From NCBI RefSeq assembly GCF_900115675.1, contig NZ_FOXI01000005.1, positions 124,001 through 188,000 of the forward strand: DNA of 64,000 nt. The letters run 5' to 3'. The notes beneath the pieces were generated by a model. That model was not told where the DNA came from, made no database searches, and was given only the letters and a program-made list of their open reading frames with translations. A program made the position numbers and the translations under genes. The DNA is from Halolamina pelagica. GTDB lineage: Archaea > Halobacteriota > Halobacteria > Halobacteriales > Haloferacaceae. Positions 40,878 through 50,470 of the stretch are shown in pieces (position 1 is the stretch's first letter; each line of letters begins with the position of its first letter).

Positions 40878-41594
40878 ATGACCAGCACGATGCTGCTCCA
40901 GTCAGGGCTGCTCGGCCCGGAGACGCTCCCCCTGCTGCTCGTCGCGGCGGGGATCGCGCTTTCGATCGCCGAAGCGCTAGCGCCGGGCGCCCACTTCGTC
41001 GTCGTCGGCGTCTCGCTGCTCGGGGCGGGGCTGCTCGGCCTGCTGCTCGGCCCCGCGGCGACGCCGTTCGTACTCGCGGGGCTCGTGCTCCTGATCGGGA
41101 TGGTCACGCTGTACGGCTACCGCGAACTCGACATCTACGGCGGGAAGGGGCAGGCCCAGACCAGCGACTCGGCCGACCTGAAGGGTCGGACCGCCCGGGT
41201 CACCTCGCGAGTAACCCCCCGGGAGGGCGAGGTCAAGATCGAGAGCGGCGGCTTCAACCCGTACTACTCCGCCCGCACGATCGAGGGTGAGATCCCCGAG
41301 GGCGAGGAGGTGATGGTGGTCGACCCGGGCGGCGGCAACGTCGTCACCGTCGAGTCGCTGGGCACGATCGAGGGGAGCCTCGACCGCGAACTCGAACGCG
41401 CCCGCGTCGAGAACGCACGCAAGGAGGCCGCGGACGAACGCCCCGACGACGTGACCGAGGACACCGAAACGGCCGACGAGGCGGACGCCGGCGACGCGCG
41501 AACGGCCGACGAGGCGGGCGACGACTCCGGCTGGACCTCCCGGCCGGACGAGGAGTCCGACGAGGAGTCCCAGCGAGAGACCGAAACGAACTGA
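40878..41594 (+). CDS. NfeD-family membrane protein
   Basis: 238 aa. Three or four N-terminal helices (GPETLPLLLVAAGIALSIAEAL, FVVVGVSLLGAGLLGLLLGP, PFVLAGLVLLIGMVTLYGY), then the C-terminal OB-fold of NfeD: GRTARVTSRVTPREGEVKIE, GEEVMVVDPGGGNVVTVE. The last 70 residues are acidic and disordered. NfeD partners with SPFH/stomatin proteins in membrane microdomains, and the SPFH gene follows here at 41668, separated by a T-run and its own TATA box. Confidence 0.9.
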   Translation: MTSTMLLQSGLLGPETLPLLLVAAGIALSIAEALAPGAHFVVVGVSLLGAGLLGLLLGPAATPFVLAGLVLLIGMVTLYGYRELDIYGGKGQAQTSDSADLKGRTARVTSRVTPREGEVKIESGGFNPYYSARTIEGEIPEGEEVMVVDPGGGNVVTVESLGTIEGSLDRELERARVENARKEAADERPDDVTEDTETADEADAGDARTADEAGDDSGWTSRPDEESDEESQRETETN

Positions 41595-41621
41595 ACGCGG
41601 GTCGACGGCGCCGACTGGCGG

Positions 41622-41627
41622 TTTTTT
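41622..41627 (+). terminator. oligo-T terminator after the nfeD gene
   Basis: T6 preceded by the GC-rich ACTGGCGG, 28 nt after the nfeD stop. Short T-runs are the usual archaeal termination signal. The following TATA box at 41638 suggests the SPFH gene is started afresh. Confidence 0.5.
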
Positions 41628-41637
41628 CGCGGGAAAC

Positions 41638-41644
41638 TATTAAG
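41638..41644 (+). promoter_or_regulatory. TATA box of the SPFH gene
   Basis: TATTAAG centred 27 nt upstream of the ATG at 41668, leaderless spacing. Confidence 0.6.
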
Positions 41645-41667
41645 CCACCAACACCCGAACCCCGTGT

Positions 41668-42813
41668 ATGGTCATCGCACCACTGCAGTTCGCCGGCGCC
41701 GTCACCGGCGTCGTCGGGCTGCTGTTCCTCTTCGTCGTCATCGCCGCGGTGTGGCAGGCCGTGGAGATCGTCGACGCTACGGAGAAGAAAGCCCTCACCG
41801 TGTTCGGGGAGTACCGCAAACTGCTCGAACCGGGCATCAACTTCATCCCGCCGTTCGTCTCCCAGACCCACGCGTTCGACATGCGGACGCAGACGCTGGA
41901 CGTGCCCCGCCAGGAGGCGATCACGCGGGACAACTCCCCGGTCACGGCCGACGCCGTCGTCTACATCAAGGTGATGGACGCCCGGAAGGCGTACCTCGAG
42001 GTCGAGGACTACAAGACCGCCGTCTCCAACCTCGCCCAGACCACCCTCCGTGCGGTGCTGGGCGACATGGAACTCGACGACACGCTGAACAAGCGCCAGG
42101 AGATCAACGCCCGCATCCGGAAGGAACTGGACGAGCCCACCGACGAGTGGGGCATCCGCGTCGAGTCCGTCGAGGTCCGGGAGGTCAACCCCTCGAAGGA
42201 CGTGCAGCAGGCGATGGAGCAACAGACCTCCGCCGAGCGCCGCCGCCGCGCCATGATTCTCGAGGCCCAGGGGGAGCGACGCTCCGCCGTCGAGGAGGCC
42301 GAAGGGGAGAAGCAGTCCAACATCATCCGTGCCCAGGGGGAGAAGCAGTCCCAGATCCTCGAGGCGCAGGGTGACGCCATCTCCACCGTGCTCCGGGCGA
42401 AATCCGCCGAGTCGATGGGTGAACGCGCCATCATCGACAAGGGGATGGAGACCCTGGAGAACATCGGCCAGGGCGACTCCTCGACGTTCATCATGCCCCA
42501 GGAGCTCACCTCGCTCGTCGGCCGGTACGGTCAGCACCTGACCGGGAGCGACACGAAGACCAAGGAGAGCCTCAACTCGTTGGACTTCGACGAGGAGACC
42601 CGCGAGATGCTGGGCCTCGACGACATCGAGGACATCCTCGGCCAGATCGACGAGGCCGCCGAGCTCGACACCGAGGCGATGGAGCAGGAGGCCGAGAAGA
42701 TCATGTCGGGCGACACCGAACCCGACATCCAGTCGGCCGACGACGTGGTCGCCGACGCCGACGAGTCCGAGTTCGCCGACGACGCCGAAGTCGAGACCGA
42801 GGAGTCGAACTAG
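41668..42813 (+). CDS. SPFH/stomatin-prohibitin family membrane protein
   Basis: 381 aa. A single N-terminal helix (about 10-32), the SPFH domain (EKKALTVFGEYRKLLEPGINFIPPF, then RQEAITRDNSPVTADAVVYIKV), then a long coiled coil rich in QGE/EAQG repeats (AERRRRAMILEAQGERRSA to EGEKQSQILEAQGDA). The C-terminal tail of about 100 residues is acidic. Forms membrane-bound oligomeric rings or microdomains, probably with the NfeD protein encoded just upstream. Confidence 0.93.
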   Translation: MVIAPLQFAGAVTGVVGLLFLFVVIAAVWQAVEIVDATEKKALTVFGEYRKLLEPGINFIPPFVSQTHAFDMRTQTLDVPRQEAITRDNSPVTADAVVYIKVMDARKAYLEVEDYKTAVSNLAQTTLRAVLGDMELDDTLNKRQEINARIRKELDEPTDEWGIRVESVEVREVNPSKDVQQAMEQQTSAERRRRAMILEAQGERRSAVEEAEGEKQSNIIRAQGEKQSQILEAQGDAISTVLRAKSAESMGERAIIDKGMETLENIGQGDSSTFIMPQELTSLVGRYGQHLTGSDTKTKESLNSLDFDEETREMLGLDDIEDILGQIDEAAELDTEAMEQEAEKIMSGDTEPDIQSADDVVADADESEFADDAEVETEESN

Positions 42814-42838
42814 CCCGCCGCCCCGTTCTTTCGCTGGG

Positions 42839-42845
42839 TATATAA
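42839..42845 (+). promoter_or_regulatory. TATA box of the ABC importer operon
   Basis: TATATAA is the closest match to consensus in the window, 65 nt upstream of the permease ATG. A start near 42868 leaves a leader of about 40 nt. Confidence 0.6.
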
Positions 42846-42909
42846 CCGACGAATAGCTACCGGCGGGTGTGTCCCGACGGGTGACCGACCGCGTCGCGTC
42901 GCCGCCGCG

Positions 42910-44718
42910 ATGAGCCCGTCGATCCGGCAGCGAGTGGAGGCGGCGACGCTCCCGCTGGCCGGGCTGGTCACCCTGCTCCTGCTGACGCTGCTGTTCTACT
43001 ACCCCGTGGGTCGAGTGCTCTCGGAGGCGGTCTGGCGTGCGGGCGGACCCACCGCCGAACCGCTGCTCGCGGTGCTCTCCGACCCGTTCTTCTTCGGCGT
43101 GGCCGCTCAGGCCGTCGAGAACCCGGCGGTGCTGTGGACCGCGATCGAGCCGCACACGCTCCGCCTCCCGCTGCCGTTCGTCGATGCCGGCGTCTCGCTC
43201 GCCTACCCCTTCCCCGACTACCGACTGGGGCTGTTCGGCTTCACCGCGTATCAGGCGCTGCTGTCGACGCTCGCGAGCGTCGTGCTCGGGCTGCCGGGCG
43301 CGTACGTGCTCGCCCGCTTCGAGTTCCCGGGCCGGAGGACCGTGCGCTCGCTGACCGCGGTGCCGTTCGTGATGCCCTCGATCATGGTCGCCATCGGCTT
43401 CATCGCCACGTTCGGGCGGACCGGCGTGGTCAACACGGCGCTGACCGCGCTGGGGCTCCCCCGGATCGAACTGCTGTACACGCTGCCGATCATCGTGATC
43501 GCCCACGCGTTCTACAACGCCCCGCTGGTGATGCGGGTGACGGCGGCCGCGTGGGAGGGCATCGACGCCGGCACCGCCGAGACCGCCCGGAGCCTCGGCG
43601 CCTCGCCCCGGCGGGCGTTCGTCGACGTGGTGTTGCCCCAGCTCCTCCCCGCGATCCTGACGGGCGCACTGCTGACCTTCGTCTTCTCCTTTATGTCGTT
43701 CGCGGTCGTGCTCGCGCTGGGCGGGCTCTCGCTGGCGACCGTCGAGGTATGGGTGTACCAGCGCGTCACCCAGCTCGACTACGAGACGGCGTCGGCGCTG
43801 GCGACGCTGGAGATGGTCTTCTCGCTGGTGCTGACCTACGCCTACCTGCGCTACGAGGCCCGCCAGCGCGCCGAAAGCGCCGCGCGGCCGCCCGAGCGGA
43901 AACCGCTGTTCGGCCCGCTGAACGTCGACCGGCTGGCCGTCTGGGGGTACGTCGGCGTCGCGCTGGTCGTGTTCGTGACGCCGATGGCGAGCATGGTCCT
44001 CGCGAGCGTCACCGGGCCGAACGGGTTCACGCTGGAGTACTACCGCTTCCTCGTCGAGCGACAGACGACCGGCGCGGCGTTCCAGATCAAACCCCTGACC
44101 GCGATCCGGAACTCGCTGCTGTACGGCGCCGGCAGCCTCGCGCTCGCGGTGCCGATGGGGGTGTTGCTGGCGGTCGTCTCCACCCGCGAGTTCCCCGGGA
44201 GCAAGCTGCTCGACACGCTCTCGATGGCGCCGTTCGCCGTCTCGGGCGTCGTCGTCGGCCTCGGGTTGCTCCAGGGGTTGGTGTTCGGCACGACCGCGTT
44301 CGGTTACCGGTTCACCGTCACCGGCGCCGTCGCCGTCGTCGCCGCCCACGCAGTCGCCGCCTACCCGTTCGTCACGCGCAACGTCGCGCCGCTGTTGGCG
44401 ACGATCGACCGATCGGTCGTGGAGTCGGCGCGGGTCCTCGGGGCCTCGCGGGTCCGGGTGCTGCTGGACATCGAACTCCCCCAGGTGGTGGCGGGCGTGC
44501 TCGCGGGCGCGGCGTTCGCGTTCGCGATCAGCGTCGGGGAGTTCGATTCGACGGTGATTTTGGCCAGCGGGAGCGCCGCCTACACCATGCCGGTGGCCAT
44601 CGAACGATTCCTCGGGCGGCGGCTCGGTCCGGCGACGGCGATGGGCTGTGTCCTCCTGGTCGTCACGGCCGTCAGCTTCCTCGTTATCGACCGACTCGGT
44701 GAAGGGAGGGGGATGTAG
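42910..44718 (+). CDS. ABC importer permease, two-domain iron/thiamine (FbpB/ThiP) type
   Basis: 602 aa, about 12 helices in two homologous halves. Each half has the cytoplasmic EAA loop that contacts the ATPase: ETARSLGASPRRAFVDVVLPQLLPAI (split for length) around residues 222-250 and ESARVLGASRVRVLLDIELPQ around 505-530. This fused permease type serves Fe3+, thiamine or similar small solutes. A periplasmic binding protein gene should lie next to it but none does. The ATPase gene follows directly. Confidence 0.9.
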   Translation: MSPSIRQRVEAATLPLAGLVTLLLLTLLFYYPVGRVLSEAVWRAGGPTAEPLLAVLSDPFFFGVAAQAVENPAVLWTAIEPHTLRLPLPFVDAGVSLAYPFPDYRLGLFGFTAYQALLSTLASVVLGLPGAYVLARFEFPGRRTVRSLTAVPFVMPSIMVAIGFIATFGRTGVVNTALTALGLPRIELLYTLPIIVIAHAFYNAPLVMRVTAAAWEGIDAGTAETARSLGASPRRAFVDVVLPQLLPAILTGALLTFVFSFMSFAVVLALGGLSLATVEVWVYQRVTQLDYETASALATLEMVFSLVLTYAYLRYEARQRAESAARPPERKPLFGPLNVDRLAVWGYVGVALVVFVTPMASMVLASVTGPNGFTLEYYRFLVERQTTGAAFQIKPLTAIRNSLLYGAGSLALAVPMGVLLAVVSTREFPGSKLLDTLSMAPFAVSGVVVGLGLLQGLVFGTTAFGYRFTVTGAVAVVAAHAVAAYPFVTRNVAPLLATIDRSVVESARVLGASRVRVLLDIELPQVVAGVLAGAAFAFAISVGEFDSTVILASGSAAYTMPVAIERFLGRRLGPATAMGCVLLVVTAVSFLVIDRLGEGRGM

Positions 44719-45774
44719 ATGGTCGCCATCGAACTCGACGGGATCCGGAAGGCGTTCGACGACGCCGTCGCGCTGGAGGGCGTTTCACTCACGGTTGAGG
44801 GAGGGGAGTTCTTCACGCTGGTCGGGCCCTCCGGCTGCGGGAAGACGACGACGCTCCGGACGATCGCGGGGCTCTCAGGCCCCACCGAGGGGACGGTCCG
44901 CTTCGACGGCGAGGACGTGAGCGACGTGCCCGTCGAGGACCGCAACGTCGGCGTCGTGTTCCAGAGCTACGCGCTGTTCCCGCACATGACCGTCGCGGAG
45001 AACGTCCGCTACGGCCTGCGCTTCACGGACCCACCCAGAGGGCTCACGGCCGACGAGCGCGTCGACGAACTGCTCGAACTGGTCGACCTCCCCGAGATGG
45101 GCGACCGCGAGCCCGACGAACTCTCGGGCGGGCAGCAACAGCGGGTCGCGCTCGCCCGCGCGCTGGCGCCCGAGCCGGACGTGCTGCTGCTTGACGAGCC
45201 CATGAGCGCCCTCGATGCGCGACTCCGGGAGCAGCTCCGTCGGGAGATCAGGCGTATCCAGCAGGAGTTGGGTGTCACGACGGTGTACGTCACCCACGAC
45301 CAGGAGGAGGCGCTCGCGGTCTCGGACCGCCTCGCGGTGATGCACGACGGCGGCGTCGAGCAGGTCGGCACGCCCGTCGAGGTGTACGAACGCCCCGCGA
45401 CCGAGTTCGTCGCCTCGTTCGTCGGCGAGAACAACGTGTTCTCGGGCGTGGTCGTCGGGGGCGAAAGCGACGAACTGGCGATCGAGGTCGACGAGCGGGC
45501 CCCCGAGGGCCACCGGTTCCGTGTCGCCGCTCCCGACGACGATGCCCACGCCGTGGGCGACCGCGTGACCTTCTGTGTGCGGCCGACGCATCTCGACCCC
45601 GAAGCCGGACGGAACCGCTTCCCGGTCGCGCTCGACACCGCGGAGTACCTCGGCGGAACCACGCGACTCTACGGCGAGTGGGCCGGCCGGGAGGTCGTGC
45701 TCCGCCTGCCCGAACCGCCTGCGGCGGACTCGCTGATGGTCGGGTTCGACCCTGCGGACGCGACCCTCCTCTGA
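44719..45774 (+). CDS. ABC importer ATP-binding protein (MalK/PotA/FbpC type)
   Basis: 351 aa. Walker A GPSGCGKTTT (36-45), Q-loop VVFQSYALFPHMTV, signature LSGGQQQRVALARAL, Walker B LLLDEPMSALD, His switch VYVTHDQEEA. The C-terminal TOBE-like regulatory domain (about 240-351) includes VTFCVRPTHLDPE. ATG directly follows the permease stop (TAG-ATG), so translation is coupled. Substrate follows that of the permease. Confidence 0.93.
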   Translation: MVAIELDGIRKAFDDAVALEGVSLTVEGGEFFTLVGPSGCGKTTTLRTIAGLSGPTEGTVRFDGEDVSDVPVEDRNVGVVFQSYALFPHMTVAENVRYGLRFTDPPRGLTADERVDELLELVDLPEMGDREPDELSGGQQQRVALARALAPEPDVLLLDEPMSALDARLREQLRREIRRIQQELGVTTVYVTHDQEEALAVSDRLAVMHDGGVEQVGTPVEVYERPATEFVASFVGENNVFSGVVVGGESDELAIEVDERAPEGHRFRVAAPDDDAHAVGDRVTFCVRPTHLDPEAGRNRFPVALDTAEYLGGTTRLYGEWAGREVVLRLPEPPAADSLMVGFDPADATLL

Positions 45775-45818
45775 GGCGAACCGACGCTTTCAGCCCCCTG
45801 TCGCCCGTTCGTTCGCCC

Positions 45819-46583
45819 ATGATCACGCTCGCCTCCGACTTCGGCACCCCCTACCCCGCGGCGATGAAGGGCGTCATCCTCCGGCAGTGTGACGCGCGAC
45901 TGGTCGATGTCGCCCACGACTTCCCCCGGCAGGACGTGCGCGCGGCGGCGTTCTGGCTGCGCGAGGTGCTCCCGGAGTTCCCGCCGGCGACCCACCTCGT
46001 CGTCGTCGACCCCGGCGTCGGGACCGACCGCGCCGCAGTCGTCGTCGAGGCCGGCAACCACCGCATCGTCGCGCCGGACAACGGCGTCGCGCTCCCGGCG
46101 GCCCGTAAGCTTGCCGCCCGGGCGGACGGCGACGGGATCCGCGTCTACGAGATCGCGTACGACGACGGCGCGACCGCGAGCAACACGTTCCACGGCCGGG
46201 ACGTGTTCGCGCCCGCCGCGGCGCGCGTCCACGAGGCCGACGCCGTCGACGACGCTGATCGCGTCACCCCCGCCGACGAGTGGGTCGACCTTCGGTTCCC
46301 GGAACCGGCGGTCCGCGACGACGGGGCGACCGGCGAGGTACTCGTCGTCGACGACTTCGGGAACGCGATCAGCAACGTCCCCGGGCGTGTGCTCGACGGC
46401 CGCGACGCGGTGACCGTGAACGGCGAGTCGGCGCCCGTGCGGGACGCCTACGCTGAGATGGCCCCGGGCGAGCGACTAGTGACCGTGGGGAGCCACGGCA
46501 ACGTCGAGTTCGCGGTGAACCAGGGGCGGGGCGACGACGCGTTCGGACTCGGCGTCGGCGACGACGTGTCGCTCGACTGGTGA
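45819..46583 (+). CDS. SAM hydrolase / SAM hydroxide adenosyltransferase (DUF62)
   Basis: 254 aa from the ATG at 45819. Opening ITLASDFGTPYPAAMKGVIL is diagnostic. VVVDPGVGTDRAAVVVE holds Asp64 and Arg71, seven residues apart as in the archaeal DUF62 Asp-Arg-His triad, and the His is in NTFHGRDVFAPAAA. FGNAISNVP opens the C-terminal beta domain. Splits SAM into adenosine and methionine, unlike related chlorinases and fluorinases that use halide. In a high-chloride cytoplasm, which nucleophile is used would be worth measuring. Confidence 0.9.
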   Translation: MITLASDFGTPYPAAMKGVILRQCDARLVDVAHDFPRQDVRAAAFWLREVLPEFPPATHLVVVDPGVGTDRAAVVVEAGNHRIVAPDNGVALPAARKLAARADGDGIRVYEIAYDDGATASNTFHGRDVFAPAAARVHEADAVDDADRVTPADEWVDLRFPEPAVRDDGATGEVLVVDDFGNAISNVPGRVLDGRDAVTVNGESAPVRDAYAEMAPGERLVTVGSHGNVEFAVNQGRGDDAFGLGVGDDVSLDW

Positions 46584-46645
46584 GAACCCCACACGTGTCG
46601 CCGCCACCGAGTCGTTTTCCCCGTGGGGCCCGGAGATAGTGGGAC

Positions 46646-48613
<1,968 letters not shown>

Positions 48614-48657
48614 CCCGGCCGGAACGTTTTCGTTACGTGGCAACGTTTGGCACGGTT

Positions 48658-48945
48658 ATGGGTACGTACATGGCGCTGGTCGACGTGACCGACGAGACCG
48701 TCCAGAACGTGCAGGACCTCGCCACTATCTGGGGCGACCTGACTGGCGACATCGAGGCACTGGGAGGAGAACTGCTGGAGGCCTACGCGATCCTCGGCGA
48801 GCACGACTTCCTCGTGATCTTCGAGGCCGACGGCCGCGACGGCGCGTTCCAGACCTCGGTCTCGATCGAACGATACGGGCTCGACACCCAGACGATGGAG
48901 ATCATCCCGGTCGACGACCTGGGCGGGCTCGTCCAGGACATCTGA
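48658..48945 (+). CDS. GYD-domain protein
   Basis: 95 aa from the ATG at 48658. MGTYMALVDVTDETVQNV opening, a long helix, then EAYAILGEHDFLVIFEADG and the strand TMEIIPVDDL: a ferredoxin-like alpha/beta dimerising fold of the GYD family (function unknown; name from a Gly-Tyr-Asp motif, here GEHD). A small stand-alone gene 44 nt after the ABC exporter. Confidence 0.82.
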   Translation: MGTYMALVDVTDETVQNVQDLATIWGDLTGDIEALGGELLEAYAILGEHDFLVIFEADGRDGAFQTSVSIERYGLDTQTMEIIPVDDLGGLVQDI

Positions 48946-48961
48946 TCGCGGTCGGGGAACC

Positions 48962-48968
48962 CTTATCG
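48962..48968 (+). promoter_or_regulatory. TATA box of the M20 amidohydrolase
   Basis: CTTATCG centred 27 nt upstream of the GTG at 48992; it supports that GTG as a leaderless start. Confidence 0.5.
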
Positions 48969-48991
48969 CGACGCAGTAACACCCACCGGTC

Positions 48992-50392
48992 GTGAGTAAA
49001 CAGGACCTGTTCGACGAGATCGAGGCCGAACGCGACTGGCTGACAGACGTCTCCGAGCAACTCTGGGAGAACCCGGAGGTCGCGCTCCAGGAGCACGACT
49101 CCGCGGCGCTGCTGCAGGACGCGCTCCGCGAGGAGGGGTTCACCGTCGAGTCCGGCGTCGCCGGCATCGACACCGCCTTCGTCGCGCGGTACGGCGACGA
49201 CGAGCCCGTCGTCGGGACGATGGGCGAGTTCGACGCGCTACCGGGGATGAGTCAGGCCGCGAAAGCCGAGCGCGAACCGATAGCGGAGGGCGCGCCGGGG
49301 CACGGCTGTGGCCACAACCTGTTCGGCACCGGGAGCCTCGCGGGTGCCGTCGCGGTCAAGCGCGCGATCGAGCGCGGGGACGCCGAGGGATCGGTCGTCT
49401 ACCTCGGCACGCCCGCCGAGGAGGTCGGCGCCGGCAAGGTGTACATGATTCAGGACGGCGCGTTCGACGACGTGGACGCCGTCGTCTCGTGGCACCCCGA
49501 CTGGATCAACGCGCCCAACAAGGGCTCCTGTCTCGCGGTCGATTCGTTCTCGATCGAGTTCACGGGGGAGACCGCCCACGCCGCCGCGGCGCCGGAAGCC
49601 GGCCGGAGCGCGCTCGACGGCGTCCAACTCCTGGGTACCGGGATCGAGTACATGCGCGAGCACGTCGCGGACGCCGTCCGCATCCACTACGTCGTCACCG
49701 AGGGGGGGCAGGCCGCCAACATCGTCCCCGAGGAGGCGGCGATGGAGGTGATGGTCCGCGCGCCCGACCGCGACTCCGTCGAGACCGTCTCGGACCGCGT
49801 CCGCGACGCCGCCGAGGGCGCGGCGCTGATGTCCGGCACGGACGTGGACGTGACCCAGACCACCGGGATGTACGGCGTGCTCCCGAACTACGCGCTCGCG
49901 GACTCGATCCGGGCGAACATGGACGCCGCCGAGTTCCCGCTGACCGAGGAGCAGGAGGCGTTCGCGGCCGAACTGAAGGAGACGCTCGACGACCCCTCCT
50001 ACGCCGGCGTCCCGCCGGAACGCCGCGACGCGGCTGCCGATTCGGCGATGTTCACGGACCCCATCGACGCCCCCGACGAGGACGCGACCGGCTCGTACTC
50101 CACGGACTCCGGCGACGTGTCGTGGACCGTCCCGCTCGGTCGGTTCCGCGCGGCGACGTGGCCCGCCGGTACCCCGGCCCACTCGTGGCAGGCCGTCGCC
50201 GCCGGCAAGGACCTCGGGACGGCGGCGATGCTGTTCGCGGGCAAGGTCGTCGCCGGCTCGCTGTACGACCTGCTGACCGACGAGGAGCTGCTCGCCGAGG
50301 CCCGCGCGGAGTTCGAGGAGCGAAAGGGCGACCGCGAGTACGAGTCGCCGCTGCCCGAGGACGCCGATCCCTACGAGCTCACCGACCGCTGA
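48992..50392 (+). CDS. M20-family amidohydrolase (AbgB-like)
   Basis: 466 aa from a GTG at 48992. Zinc-peptidase fold: GEFDALPG, GHGCGHNLFG (metal Cys/His loop), LGTPAEEVGAGK (catalytic Glu pair) and SWHPD, with the satellite dimerisation domain EFTGETAHAAAAPEAGRSALD. This subgroup includes p-aminobenzoyl-glutamate hydrolase and N-acyl amino acid amidohydrolases. The presence of GHGCGHN favours the two-metal M20D/AbgB branch. Substrate not determined. Confidence 0.88.
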   Translation: MSKQDLFDEIEAERDWLTDVSEQLWENPEVALQEHDSAALLQDALREEGFTVESGVAGIDTAFVARYGDDEPVVGTMGEFDALPGMSQAAKAEREPIAEGAPGHGCGHNLFGTGSLAGAVAVKRAIERGDAEGSVVYLGTPAEEVGAGKVYMIQDGAFDDVDAVVSWHPDWINAPNKGSCLAVDSFSIEFTGETAHAAAAPEAGRSALDGVQLLGTGIEYMREHVADAVRIHYVVTEGGQAANIVPEEAAMEVMVRAPDRDSVETVSDRVRDAAEGAALMSGTDVDVTQTTGMYGVLPNYALADSIRANMDAAEFPLTEEQEAFAAELKETLDDPSYAGVPPERRDAAADSAMFTDPIDAPDEDATGSYSTDSGDVSWTVPLGRFRAATWPAGTPAHSWQAVAAGKDLGTAAMLFAGKVVAGSLYDLLTDEELLAEARAEFEERKGDREYESPLPEDADPYELTDR

Positions 50393-50439
50393 TGCGGGTC
50401 GGTCGCGCCGAAAACCCGGCGTCGCGCCGGACCCCGCAA

Positions 50440-50446
50440 CTTAAAC
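50440..50446 (+). promoter_or_regulatory. TATA box of hel308
   Basis: CTTAAAC centred about 27 nt upstream of the ATG at 50471; leaderless spacing for the hel308-cgi121 transcript. Confidence 0.55.
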
Positions 50447-50470
50447 CCGAGAGCGGGCAACTCCCACCCA

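Noticed and set aside
41344-44349. A 1001-codon open frame on the minus strand opposite nfeD, the SPFH gene and the permease
   Set aside because: Third-position GC bias keeps antisense frames open. The predicted protein is low-complexity His/Arg/Glu text without motifs, while the plus-strand genes carry clear domains.
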